In this document: positions 8,341 to 16,861 of the stretch, piece by piece
Layout: each line of letters starts with the position of its first letter
How positions within the stretch are numbered: position 1 is the stretch's first letter
Assembly: GCA_965660145.1 (NCBI GenBank)
Contig: CBFHYX010000007.1
Span: 1-64,000, forward strand
Length of the DNA stretch: 64,000 nucleotides
Source of the DNA: JABURQ01 sp029243145
Lineage (GTDB): Bacteria > Planctomycetota > Planctomycetia > Planctomycetales > Planctomycetaceae
Reading direction: 5' to 3'
Position numbers and translations under genes: made by a program
The notes under the pieces: generated by a model
Told to the model about the DNA's origin: nothing
The model's input: the letters and a program-made list of their open reading frames with translations, nothing else
Databases searched by the model: none

Positions 8341-9029
8341 TCACCCCAACGCGGCAAAGGGCAACAAATTAGGATCGGCACGGCCAATGGAACTCGGGAT
8401 CACCGTGATGCCGGTTTCGGTGACGGTGTACCCGTTTTTGCGGTCTTCGTCGGGATCGAAGCCGATGCGCGTTCCAGCGGGGATTCGTCAATTTTCATCA
8501 CACCAAATTCTGACGCCTGTTCGAGGAGAACTGGTAAGCAAGCGATGGTTGCATCGGCATCCGATTCCCGGTGCTCGCGGATCATTTCCGCATAATCCAT
8601 TTTGTAGATGTGATCGCCCGAGAGAATCAGCAATTGTTCAGACGGATTCTTTTCGATGGTGTAGATATTCTGATTGACGGCGTCAGCCGTCCCTTGATAC
8701 CAATGATCGTCGAGACGTTGTTGCGGAGGCAGAACTTCGATGAATTCGTTCAGTTGGCGTGAGAGAAAATTCCAACCGAATTGGAGATGACGGTCGAGGC
8801 TGGCGGCTTTGTACTGCGTGAGCACAATCATCCGTCGTAAGCCGCTGTTGATGCAGTTCGACAATGTGAAGTCGATGATCCGGTAGGCTCCCCCAAACGG
8901 GATCGCCGGCTTGGCGCGATCACGAGTGAGAGGATCTAGGCGAGATCCTCGGCCTCCTGCCAAAACAATCGCTAACACATCCCGCATAGGGTCCACCCGT
9001 TCTATGTCTGTGTCGATCCTTCTCGTCAA
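8341..9029 (-). pseudogene. glgC: glgC (ADP-glucose pyrophosphorylase) with large internal deletion
   Basis: The N-terminal 180-odd residues are clear GlgC: the nucleotide-binding loop LAGGRGSRLDPLTRDRAKPA, then FGGAYRIIDFTLSNCINSG, then LSGDHIYKMDY. The likely start is ATG 8987 (MRDVLAIVLAGG). After EFGVMKIDES, near 8485, the sequence jumps. In another frame it reads IPAGTRIGFDPDEDRKNGY and then TVTETGITVIPSS, typical of the GlgC C-terminus, ending at the TGA 8341-8343. About half of the usual 410-430 residues, including the start of the beta-helix domain, is missing and the halves are out of frame. The enzyme, which makes ADP-glucose for glycogen, is therefore very likely inactive. The 3' end abuts a repeat field. 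Confidence 0.85.
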
Positions 9030-9100
9030 TGATTATCAGGAGCGGATGATACTGTTACAAGATGAGTTTTCGCCATAATGACACGATTGACAGAAAACAC

Positions 9101-9886
9101 TCAGCAGGAAGCGGGGGAACGAGTGACCACTTTTGCTGTGATTTCGTCCCAGAGATTAATCCGCAACTGCAGAGCGCGAATCGCGGCTTGTTCGGCGAGT
9201 TTCCAAGATTCAGGATCGTCTCCGCAGAGGTCGGCCATCAACCGGTCTGCCATCGGGCCGTGACGGTCTTCATCCAGCTCGATGTGTCGGTCGAGATAAT
9301 ACAAAAATGGCTGTAACTGTCCCGATTCCTCACGGTCGATCTGTCCGACAATTTTGCGAAAGACATCTGGTAACAAGTCTTCGCGACCGAATGTGAAGGC
9401 TGCCGCTATTTCGATGTCACTGCCCTGCTGGATCCAGGCAAACGTCGACATGATGAATTGTTTGGTGGCCGGGCTGATGTCGATTCCGCTGACGGCACTT
9501 TCAAGATCGGAACCGTTTCGCAATCGTTCAATCAGTTGGTCGATATGAAAGGTCTCGCAGCCACAAGTTTGCATCGCTTGGTGATAGAGATCAAAATGAC
9601 TCGCATATTCTCCGGTACCATCTTCGTCCGATTCTTCGCCGAGGACGATTTCGTTGATCAGACGGCAGGCCAATTTGTTATGAACTGGCAACCAGGGAGT
9701 CTGGAGACCCGTGAATCGTTGCTGGAGTGCTTTCAGCAATGACATGAAATCCCAGACCGCAAAAACATGATGCTGCATGAAAATTCGTAATGCGGTGAGA
9801 TTTCCAATCGCGTCGTATAGGGGATGTTCGATCAATTGTCGGCGATACGGTCCCAGATTTTGCTTCAGAGAATCAATTTGGTTCAT
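9101..9886 (-). CDS. DUF3050 family protein (heme-oxygenase-like fold)
   Basis: About 261 residues from ATG 9886; a TTG four codons upstream is less likely. The mostly helical sequence has HPLYDAIGNLTALRIFMQHH and VFAVWDFMSLLKALQQ near the N-terminus, and YLDRHIELDEDRHGPMADRL with conserved His/Glu/Asp near the C-terminus. This matches my memory of DUF3050 proteins, which share the fold of heme oxygenase and TenA-like metal oxidases. The paired H...E..H pattern suggests a di-iron or similar site, but no reaction is established. It lies immediately upstream of glgC on the same strand, with no evident functional link. Confidence 0.75.
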   Translation of the reverse strand: MNQIDSLKQNLGPYRRQLIEHPLYDAIGNLTALRIFMQHHVFAVWDFMSLLKALQQRFTGLQTPWLPVHNKLACRLINEIVLGEESDEDGTGEYASHFDLYHQAMQTCGCETFHIDQLIERLRNGSDLESAVSGIDISPATKQFIMSTFAWIQQGSDIEIAAAFTFGREDLLPDVFRKIVGQIDREESGQLQPFLYYLDRHIELDEDRHGPMADRLMADLCGDDPESWKLAEQAAIRALQLRINLWDEITAKVVTRSPASC

Positions 9887-10061
9887 GACGGTCCACAACT
9901 ATCAGAAATTATTATTCCAGTGGTTCATTGTAGGAAACCAGCCGTCCCGAGACCAATCTACAGCAAAGACTCTCCGGGATTCTTGCGAGAATTTGTCGAT
10001 ATGTTAGATTGAAAGGGCATCACTGAGGTAACACGTCACCAAAGATTTGAAAGTCGCAGAT

Positions 10062-10451
10062 ATGACAGGCTATACCGTCCACACAGGAGCTTCGAAGCAG
10101 TTCGTCGTCGGTTGGGACCAAATCTTCCGCGATGGTCAAAACGAGAAATCTGCGGAGAAAACGAAGAAGAAGGCCGGGAAAAAGAAAAAGAAGAAATCGG
10201 TCAAAAAAAAGTCTTCCCAGTCGCCTGCGAAAAAGAAAGCTCCTGCCAAGAGCCCCAAGCCCAAGAAGTCCGTCAACAAGAAGTCGAGCGGCACGAAGAA
10301 AAAATCGGAGAATAAACCGGCAAAAAAGTCGGCCAATAAACCGGTCAAGAAGAAGAAAGCGAAAGCTCCCGCTGCCAAGAAGACCAAGCAGAAACGTCGC
10401 TCTGGCAAAAAAAACAAGAAGGTTGAAAAGCAGCAGAAGTCGCTCTTCTAG
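10062..10451 (+). CDS. Lysine-rich histone H1-like DNA-binding protein
   Basis: 129 residues from ATG 10062. The first 25 residues (MTGYTVHTGASKQFVVGWDQ) form a conserved-looking head. The rest is a low-complexity tail of Lys, Ala, Pro and Ser with AKKKAPAKSP- and KPAKKSANKPVK-type repeats, as in eukaryotic H1 tails and bacterial HC1/HC2-like nucleoid proteins. Such tails bind DNA without sequence specificity and condense nucleoids, a known planctomycete trait. An acidic small protein follows 105 nt downstream on the same strand. The function is inferred from composition. Confidence 0.7.
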   Translation: MTGYTVHTGASKQFVVGWDQIFRDGQNEKSAEKTKKKAGKKKKKKSVKKKSSQSPAKKKAPAKSPKPKKSVNKKSSGTKKKSENKPAKKSANKPVKKKKAKAPAAKKTKQKRRSGKKNKKVEKQQKSLF

Positions 10452-10556
10452 GTCGATTCTGCCTCCAAAGGGATTCTGCTTGTGGAACGGGAGTGATCCT
10501 GCCGATATCAGAACTAAGAATCTTCAAATGTTCATTTGATTTCGTGGGAGACCAAA

Positions 10557-10751
10557 GTGACCGACCAATCCGTGCCCATTAATGACGAGTATGAAGAGCT
10601 GGAAGAAGCCGAAGTCGACGAAGTGATCGAGGCTTTGGAAGTTCTTGCCGATCAGGTCAACAGCGAAACGATTCGTGCGATTCTTGAAGACGCCGCGAAT
10701 GAAGTTCACGCCCTCTTTCACGACGACGAGACCGAATCACAAGCGGCGTGA
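10557..10751 (+). CDS. Small acidic protein
   Basis: 64 residues from GTG 10557, chosen because GGGAG lies 6-7 nt upstream. The protein is strongly acidic (NDEYEELEEAEVDEVIEALE) and probably all-helical, ending HDDETESQAA. The family is not recognised. It follows the very basic histone-like gene on the same strand, so it could be co-transcribed with it and might counteract its charge, but this is only a guess from composition and position. Confidence 0.55.
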   Translation: MTDQSVPINDEYEELEEAEVDEVIEALEVLADQVNSETIRAILEDAANEVHALFHDDETESQAA

Positions 10752-10777
10752 TCTGATACTGAAAAGCGTACTCGTAC

Positions 10778-11647
10778 TTATTCGGATTTAACGGAGTTCG
10801 TTAAGCGTCCGAGATTTCCGATTTCGATTTCGACCGTGTCACCTTCTTTCAGATAAACCGGCGGGGTGCGAGCGTCGCCCACTCCCGGTGGAGTGCCGGT
10901 AAAGATCAAGTCGCCCGGTTCGAGGGTGATCAGTTTCGTCAGGTGTTCGATGAGCGCGCCGACTCCGAAGATGAATTCGGATGTATTACCATCCTGCATC
11001 AGATCTCCGTTCAACCACAATTTGACGGGTAAGTTTTCTGGATTGTCCACTTCATCAGAGGTTACCAAATAAGGGCCAGTCGGAGCAAAAGTGTCGGGTG
11101 TTTTACCGAGCAACCATTGACCACCCGGACGTCCCTTTTGCCAATCACGAGCAGAGACATCGTGTCCGTTCATGTATCCAGCCACGTAGTCACCCGCATC
11201 GGCAGCAGAGACATGCTTGGCTTCTTTGCCGATGACGATGACCAGTTCCGCTTCGTAATCCACTTTTTGGGAAACGCCAGGCAGGACGATCGCTTCATCA
11301 GGGCCAATTACGGTCTGTGGGAATTTGTTGAAGCAGACCGGTTCGGTCGGAATAGGTGAGCCGGTTTCCTCAGCATGATCGCGGTAATTGAGTCCGATAC
11401 AGATCACCTTGCCGGGACGATCAATGGGGGCCAGTAATGTTCCGGTGACGACTTTGCCGGTCGATTTCGCAGACTCGAAGGCGGTCGCTGCTCGGGATAG
11501 GCCCTCCTCTTTGCTGAACAGCAGCGGCAATGATTCAGGAAGGGTTTCATCGGCTGCCCGGAGATCAAAGTATTGAACTGCATCTCCAGAACCTTCGACC
11601 CCAACCAATTTGATGCCCTGATCGGCTTTCAGACGTGCGAATTTCAC
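10778..11647 (-). CDS. Fumarylacetoacetate hydrolase family protein
   Basis: 289 residues. The N-terminal FAH domain-like part (MKFARLKADQGIKLVGVEG) is followed by the catalytic FAH fold: ICIGLNYRDHAEETG, VDYEAELVIVIGKEAKHV with the metal-binding glutamates, YMNGHDVSARDWQ and LITLEPGDLIFTGTPPGVG. The family includes acylpyruvases, 2-hydroxyhepta-2,4-dienedioate isomerases and oxaloacetate decarboxylases, using a Mg ion. The substrate cannot be fixed from sequence. The length and motifs look complete. It is convergent with the preceding acidic protein gene and probably monocistronic. Confidence 0.85.
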   Translation of the reverse strand: MKFARLKADQGIKLVGVEGSGDAVQYFDLRAADETLPESLPLLFSKEEGLSRAATAFESAKSTGKVVTGTLLAPIDRPGKVICIGLNYRDHAEETGSPIPTEPVCFNKFPQTVIGPDEAIVLPGVSQKVDYEAELVIVIGKEAKHVSAADAGDYVAGYMNGHDVSARDWQKGRPGGQWLLGKTPDTFAPTGPYLVTSDEVDNPENLPVKLWLNGDLMQDGNTSEFIFGVGALIEHLTKLITLEPGDLIFTGTPPGVGDARTPPVYLKEGDTVEIEIGNLGRLTNSVKSE

Positions 11648-11732
11648 AGCAGCCCCTTTATTGTCTCGTCCGAGTGAATGTTTTGTGTTTCAGAAGTGTA
11701 TCGGTTGGCGATATTGGGTTCAAATGTACGAA

Positions 11733-12554
11733 CTAAGCATTCTCGTCCGCGAAGGGATCGGAGGTTTCCACGTCGCCGAGTTGACTGAGAGCGTCGAGGG
11801 CTTCTTCGATGGCTGTTTTGACACCACTGTCTTCATCCGATTCGGCCGCTTCGAGAGTTTGGCGTGAATCTGGATGGCGTAGTTCTCCCAGAGCAATTGC
11901 CGCCACGGCTCGGACACGGTTCTTTTCATCGGATTCCAGACGAGTTTTGAGAGTCTCGAACGCTTCAAGCCGTCCCAGATCTCCCAGTGCTTTGGTGGCC
12001 CACATGCGGGTCAGCCATTTCTCGCCGTGATTGGATTTGTCCAGCAATGGTTGTAAAGCTCGTTCGTCCTGAGTGAGCCCCAAGATTCGTGCTGCCGGGG
12101 AATGCGTGAGTGGTGCTGGATGGTCTAACAGTTCTAATAACCTATCTATACCGCTTTGTTTGACTTGATTCATCTGGCGGATGAGGGCTCTTTCGGTCAT
12201 ATTTCTGACGGTATTCACGGAGTCAGTCAACATTTCGCTCAAAGAGGCGACTGATGTTTCAGTCCCGCAATACCCAAACCCGGCCGCAGCATGGGACCTG
12301 ACGCCTGAATTATCCGCTGTGGCAAAGTCTCGCAGGGCTGATTCACACTGGAAATGGCCGAGGCACATCGCTGCCTGCTCCTGTTCGGGCTGGCTGCGTT
12401 CGGAGGAAATGACCAGAGTTTGTAGGATTTCGATGATTTCTGGCGAAGGGGATGAATCGCGATCAGAGATCTCTAGTAACTTTCTCATTCCTGCTTCGCG
12501 AATCTCTCCATCTTCGTTTTCGATATCTGCCTCGATCAGTGCCCACTCCGCCAT
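11733..12554 (-). CDS. HEAT-repeat protein
   Basis: 273 residues from ATG 12554 (GGGGAG 7 nt upstream). About six to seven HEAT/PBS-lyase-like helical repeats are visible, for example SHAAAGFGYCGTETSVASLS, LTRMWATKALGDLGRLEAFE and VRAVAAIALGELRHPDS. Such repeats form a curved helical solenoid for protein binding. There is no signal peptide, so it is likely cytoplasmic. The partner is unknown. It is divergent from the gene at 12928. Confidence 0.8.
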   Translation of the reverse strand: MAEWALIEADIENEDGEIREAGMRKLLEISDRDSSPSPEIIEILQTLVISSERSQPEQEQAAMCLGHFQCESALRDFATADNSGVRSHAAAGFGYCGTETSVASLSEMLTDSVNTVRNMTERALIRQMNQVKQSGIDRLLELLDHPAPLTHSPAARILGLTQDERALQPLLDKSNHGEKWLTRMWATKALGDLGRLEAFETLKTRLESDEKNRVRAVAAIALGELRHPDSRQTLEAAESDEDSGVKTAIEEALDALSQLGDVETSDPFADENA

Positions 12555-12927
12555 TAATGGTCTCCCCAATTTGTTGCGTGTTGTTTTTATGAAACATTCG
12601 TTGAGTCAGCCGCAGGAAAATTCTTCCTGATTCCCAGAATCGAATCGATCGTCACTTATCATTTAGAATCTATCATCAAAAATGGCAACTCTGCTGGATT
12701 CCTTCGCGCCAGAAGTAATATTCGAGCAGACCTCAAGTGATAGAGCGGGTCAAGGAAAACAGCGTTCCGAATTAAGAAATGTCACGAAATCCCGATAAAA
12801 TTAAGGGAAATTGGACTCTCCGATCTAGTATCTCATTTTGTCGGTCGTACCGGTCAAAGTATTTACGACTTTTTTTCCTGGAATGAGTAAATTTAGTGTT
12901 GCTCATGGTCAACAAGGCGAACACGAT

Positions 12928-13578
12928 ATGTCTATGATATTCGTCAATGATGTAATTATGCCACAGACGGGTGTGAGTTATCTCGTTTTTCGGATCGCAT
13001 TCTGCGAAACGTTGGAACGAATTACGCTTGCTCGTCAGTTTCCCACATCGCCACAGGATGGGTTCGGTTTCCTCACTGAGGTTCCTTTCTTGGCGAATGT
13101 GTCTCCAGCCGTCCAATTGGATTTGCTGGCTGCAACGTGGGAGCGGCATAACTCGGTCGACCCAGTAGAAGCATCGCTGATGGATGAAAGTGTGATTTAT
13201 GCGGCTTGCGAACGTGCCGCTTGGTGCCTCGAGAATGAATCACCGGACATCATCAAGCGATATCTGCAAGGTGGACGACAGATCGTTGACTGGTCCCGCT
13301 TGGAAGAGTGGGCCGACATGTTCCGCAAACTGCACTTGGAAGTCTCGGCGGAAGCTGACTTCCTCTTGATTTCACAGTTTGAGGACATGCCACCTATTGT
13401 CGCTACTGAGATTAAAGAAGAGTGGAGTGTGGATCCCTCACGCATTGAGCCACTCTTTGAAGCGTTGGGAGAATGGCATCCGTCTCCCAAAATGAGAAAT
13501 CGATTGACAGACTTACTGACTAAGCGGGAAGTCGATCTGGTCTCTGATCAGTTCTGTTTTCCCGTCGTCGTCGAGTAG
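12928..13578 (+). CDS. Hypothetical protein
   Basis: 216 residues from ATG 12928, with AAGGCG 8 nt upstream; ATG 12883 would add 15 residues and cannot be excluded. The family is not recognised. The sequence is a mixed alpha/beta soluble protein: VSYLVFRIAFCETLERITLA near the start, a middle with many Asp/Glu and Trp residues (WSRLEEWADMFRKLHLEV), and a C-terminus with LLTKREVDLVSDQF. There is no signal peptide or transmembrane segment. It is a single gene followed about 100 nt later by a terminator-like hairpin. Confidence 0.65.
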   Translation: MSMIFVNDVIMPQTGVSYLVFRIAFCETLERITLARQFPTSPQDGFGFLTEVPFLANVSPAVQLDLLAATWERHNSVDPVEASLMDESVIYAACERAAWCLENESPDIIKRYLQGGRQIVDWSRLEEWADMFRKLHLEVSAEADFLLISQFEDMPPIVATEIKEEWSVDPSRIEPLFEALGEWHPSPKMRNRLTDLLTKREVDLVSDQFCFPVVVE

Positions 13579-13681
13579 CTCCCCTCTACTCGGCGATTTT
13601 CCTTATTTTGCATCGGAGACCTTCCTAATCTCTCACAAAATTCCCGCTTGTGAGGTTTTCAATTCTGGACGGTCATCAGAT

Positions 13682-13726
13682 AAGCCGGCACACTCGCGAC
13701 TACTGTGAGTGATTGCCGGCTTTTTT
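13682..13726 (+). terminator. Intrinsic terminator after the 12.9-kb gene
   Basis: AAGCCGGC (13682-13689) pairs with GCCGGCTT (13715-13722), with an inner CACTC/GAGTG stem, followed by six T residues. Confidence 0.75.
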
Positions 13727-13954
13727 GTGGTATGGTTCGTTCGCAAGGACGATTGAGGTCTGACGACCTCCACCTCACAAAGCGCCCGATACTTGGCATC
13801 GTACCCTAATCGCCACTTCACGCCGGATGACTCCGACCGGTGTAATCGATACCTCCCGCTTAATACCGATGTTGTTCTCGGTCGCGCAAACAGATGCAGG
13901 TTTCCCCCTCGTTACGGACAATTTTGCTTGACCGCTTTGGCTTTAAGGGGAACT

Positions 13955-13985
13955 CTCGTGAACAGGTTCCTTTTTTTGATTTTCG
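13955..13985 (+). terminator. Possible attenuator ahead of the thioredoxin-like gene
   Basis: GGAAC and GTTCC flank an 11-12 nt loop and are followed by seven T residues, only about 20 nt before ATG 14001. The stem is short. It may be a weak terminator or a leader attenuator. Confidence 0.35.
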
Positions 13986-14000
13986 CGATGAGACACGATC

Positions 14001-14675
14001 ATGTTCCGACATTATCCGCAACTTCTGATGATTTGTATGTCTGCGTTATTCTGTGGTCTCGGAGATAAAACAGTCCAAGCCGAGGACGAGAAAGTCCAAT
14101 TGTTTCTCTTGGAAATGTTCTACGACTCCACCGCAGAAAACTCGAATGAATTGAAGGAGGCATTCGAAAAGTACGGCGCAGACCATCCCGGTTTGAAGCT
14201 CTATTTTCGAGATGTTCACGAGAACGAAAAAGGACAACAACGCCTGCAGGAAATGCAGGATTACTTCAATATCAAAGATGCCAAGTTACCGGCATTATAT
14301 GGTCTCAAGTATTTCGCAGAGGCGATTGATTCCACTGAGAAAATGAACGCCAAACTGGACGAAATGCTGACACTCACCGCGTATATCCGCAATGGTTGTC
14401 CTCACTGTAAAGCGGCCAAAACATTTTTGACCAAATATGGTGGACGCTACCCGGCCTTGAATGTTGTCTATCGCGAAGTGACGACAGATAAAGCAGCCTC
14501 TCAAGAGATGCGAGATGTTGCCCGGCGTTATCGTCAGCGGGCGGCCAGTTTGCCGTTGCTCCATTATTGTAATGGAGTGTCTATTGGATACAGCACCGAA
14601 CGCACCACGGGGGTCAAAATTCTGAAGACGCTCGACTACTGGTCTGAGGGTGGTGTGGTCGAAAAAAAAAAGTAA
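14001..14675 (+). CDS. Secreted double thioredoxin-fold protein with CPHC motif
   Basis: 224 residues with an N-terminal signal sequence (about 1-27, ending VQAED). Residues about 30-120 look like a cysteine-free thioredoxin-like domain. Residues about 125-215 form a second one with the active site NGCPHCKAAKTFL and a cis-Pro region (AASLPLLHYCNG). It should act outside the cytoplasm in thiol-disulfide exchange. The last codons read GAA AAA AAA AAG TAA: the stop lies directly after the slippery heptamer A AAA AAG (14666-14672). The next frame continues into a CcdA-like membrane domain, so this product may be the short form of a frameshift pair. Confidence 0.85.
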   Translation: MFRHYPQLLMICMSALFCGLGDKTVQAEDEKVQLFLLEMFYDSTAENSNELKEAFEKYGADHPGLKLYFRDVHENEKGQQRLQEMQDYFNIKDAKLPALYGLKYFAEAIDSTEKMNAKLDEMLTLTAYIRNGCPHCKAAKTFLTKYGGRYPALNVVYREVTTDKAASQEMRDVARRYRQRAASLPLLHYCNGVSIGYSTERTTGVKILKTLDYWSEGGVVEKKK

Positions 14676-14713
14676 GTGATTCTGGTTCGGGTCAGGCTTT
14701 TACGTCCCGAATC
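14666..14713 (+). promoter_or_regulatory. Candidate programmed -1 frameshift signal
   Basis: The zero-frame heptamer A AAA AAG at 14666-14672, inside a run of ten A, is the dnaX-type slippery sequence. The stop TAA is the next codon. Eleven nt downstream GGTTCGGG (14684-14691) can pair over 8 bp with CCCGAATC (14706-14713). A purine-rich GAGGG (14646-14650) lies about 15 nt upstream, as the dnaX stimulator does, though a little far. The -1 frame is open from here to 15820. Transcript slippage on A10, or a one-base assembly error, would give the same fusion. Confidence 0.6.
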
Positions 14714-15820
14714 TCGCTGGCATTACTCGAATTCGGCGGTTTATACACGGGGCTTCTCGTCCGAGGGGAATCTGACGAGTCGCTTCCTGTGCCGCCGGAT
14801 TCTGGTGATGCACTTCCCCCGCCTCCCAGCGGAAATGACGACGCTTTACCGCCTCCACCCGGCGGAGAGGATGGCCCCCCTTTACCTCCCAGTGATGGCG
14901 ATGGTCCACCACTACCTCCCGGTGATGATCTGCCACCCAGTCCTGGTGAGAATAGTGGCGAGGATGTTGCGTTTCCGATTGACATCAGTGAGGAAGAAGC
15001 GGAAGCGATGCTTGATGAGGAAACTGTTGCTCTGCCTCTGTTTGGTAATGTGAACGCTGCCGACATGGGAATGGTGGGCTTCACAATTGCTATCGGACTG
15101 GTTGACGGCTTTAACCCCTGTGCGATGTGGGTGTTGCTGTTTTTACTCTCTTTGTTAGTGAATCTCAAAGATCGCAAGAAGATGTTCGCCATAGCCGGCG
15201 TGTTTGTATTGATCAGTGGGATCGCCTACTTCATCTTCATGGCGTTTTGGTTGGAAGTGTATTTATTCCTCGGCTTCATGCGGGGGATTCAAATCGCCCT
15301 TGGAGTCATGGCATTGATTGTTGGCGGGATTCATATCAAAGATTTCTTCGCCTTCAAAAAAGGTGTCTCGCTCTCGATTCCCGATTCTGCCAAGTCGGGG
15401 ATTAACGCCCGCATGCGAAAAATCATTACCGCCGAAAACATCTGGGCTGCGCTTTTAGGAGCGACCGTCCTCGCCATCATGGTGAATATCCTCGAACTGT
15501 TATGTACGGCGGGATTACCGGCTCTTTACACAAACGTACTGGCTTTGCAAGAGTATCCAAGCTGGAAAAACTATGCCTACATCGGGCTGTATAATCTGGC
15601 CTACATGTTTGACGACAGTGTGATGGTCATCATTGCCGTCGTCACGCTTGGCAAACGGCGTCTTGAAGAGAAAGAAGGACGTTGGTTGAAACTCGTCAGC
15701 GGTGCTCTGATCTTCGGCATCGGCTTGCTGATGCTGCTCAAACCAGATTGGCTGGGACAAGCCAACCCGAACGAAGTGAGTGAGACACCCACTGCGGTTT
15801 CAGAAGACGTGGTCGAGTAA
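14672..15820 (+). CDS. CcdA/DsbD-like membrane domain, probably translated by frameshift
   Basis: This frame has no ATG or ribosome site near its beginning; the first ATG lies far inside, and GTG 14789 lacks an SD. It continues from the slippery run as VSDSGSGQAF, then a Pro/Gly/Asp-rich linker with PPPP repeats (about 14790-14950), then about six membrane segments. Key motifs are GFNPCAMWVLLFLLSLL and ELLCTAGLPALYTNV, which place two cysteines in membrane helices as CcdA/DsbD use to carry electrons from cytoplasmic thioredoxin. Fused to the upstream thioredoxin domains it would be a protein of about 606 residues that passes reducing power to a CPHC site outside the membrane. Confidence 0.7.
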   Translation, partial: VSDSGSGQAFTSRISLALLEFGGLYTGLLVRGESDESLPVPPDSGDALPPPPSGNDDALPPPPGGEDGPPLPPSDGDGPPLPPGDDLPPSPGENSGEDVAFPIDISEEEAEAMLDEETVALPLFGNVNAADMGMVGFTIAIGLVDGFNPCAMWVLLFLLSLLVNLKDRKKMFAIAGVFVLISGIAYFIFMAFWLEVYLFLGFMRGIQIALGVMALIVGGIHIKDFFAFKKGVSLSIPDSAKSGINARMRKIITAENIWAALLGATVLAIMVNILELLCTAGLPALYTNVLALQEYPSWKNYAYIGLYNLAYMFDDSVMVIIAVVTLGKRRLEEKEGRWLKLVSGALIFGIGLLMLLKPDWLGQANPNEVSETPTAVSEDVVE

Positions 15821-15823
15821 CCA

Positions 15824-16642
15824 TTATTTCTGAGTCGCATGTTGAATCACAAACTTGGTCAATCGTTCGGAGTGAAACCAGCCTTCCCAAAGATTGTGTC
15901 CTTGCCCTTTGACCACTTCCAGTTCGATGGGGCCGCCGAGTGATTTGTATCGCTTGGCGAGTTCGGCCGAGTTCGCTTCGAGCGGCACCACTTTGTCGAT
16001 GTCTCCGTGAATGTGAAAGATGGGCACTTTGGATTTTGCCAAGCGTGTAAGACGATCAATGGGATTATAGGTGGTCAAGTTTTTTTGCAGCTCTTGCTCG
16101 GTCATCTCATAGGCGGGAGCCGCTCGCTTCAGTCCTGGATAACTGGCCAGATTGCAAACCGGATAAATTCCCGCGATTCCACCGACAGAGTCGGGATGAT
16201 CGACGGCCCAGTTATACAGCATCAAGCCGCCTCGACTGCGTGCCAATAGCACCGGCTTCGGCCCAAAACTGCGCTTCTGTGTCAGCTCTTGATACAACTT
16301 CTGAAAAAGTGCCGACCCTTTGGGGCTTCCGAAAGATTCTCCGGCATCAATGCCGGCAATGGCGATCCCCTCCTTCAGGAAATGGTTGAACATCCAATAT
16401 TCCTGTTGTCTGGGATAGACATCGCCCAGTGTGGGAGCGTACCAAATCCAGGGAACTGGTCCTTCTTTGCGAAACTCATCCTTGGGCATGATCACAAACG
16501 CGCGATGCTCGGCGACTTGAAACAGTTCGCGTTGAGTTCCGGCGGAGGGAGTGTCTCCTTCTTCGGCAGAGGCACTGACAGTCAGCAGAGATAATAGGAT
16601 TGCGGGAATCAATCTAAGCGTGGGTAAACGATTCAATAACAT
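15824..16642 (-). CDS. Secreted alpha/beta hydrolase
   Basis: 272 residues with a signal peptide (LIPAILLSLLTVSASA). The likely catalytic serine is in LLARSRGGLMLYN, where Arg stands in place of a small residue of the usual nucleophile elbow. The acid lies in HIHGDIDKVVPLEAN and the histidine in KGQGHNLWEGW. An arrangement of this type is common in planctomycete secreted esterase-like proteins of unknown substrate. It is convergent with the CcdA-like gene, 3 nt away. Confidence 0.8.
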   Translation of the reverse strand: MLLNRLPTLRLIPAILLSLLTVSASAEEGDTPSAGTQRELFQVAEHRAFVIMPKDEFRKEGPVPWIWYAPTLGDVYPRQQEYWMFNHFLKEGIAIAGIDAGESFGSPKGSALFQKLYQELTQKRSFGPKPVLLARSRGGLMLYNWAVDHPDSVGGIAGIYPVCNLASYPGLKRAAPAYEMTEQELQKNLTTYNPIDRLTRLAKSKVPIFHIHGDIDKVVPLEANSAELAKRYKSLGGPIELEVVKGQGHNLWEGWFHSERLTKFVIQHATQK

Positions 16643-16861
16643 AAGGATTTGAGGCTTTCAGAAGTGGCGAGCGACATTCCGTTTGAAAACTTGATTCTAA
16701 GAGATTTGCCTTGGTGTTTACCAAGAGAACTTGTGAAATGGAACTGATTCAGTAATTCCCGATGTCCAGTGCCGTTTTCACATTTTGGAGGCAATCATCA
16801 TCTGGAATTAGTACCAGGGTTATTGATACGATAGCGTCAGTTCATAATTTGGGAGACGCTC

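Noticed and set aside
10136..10417. Hydrophobic Phe-rich minus-strand frame
   Set aside because: It is the mirror of the lysine-rich histone-like gene; AAG/AAA repeats give Phe/Leu on the other strand.
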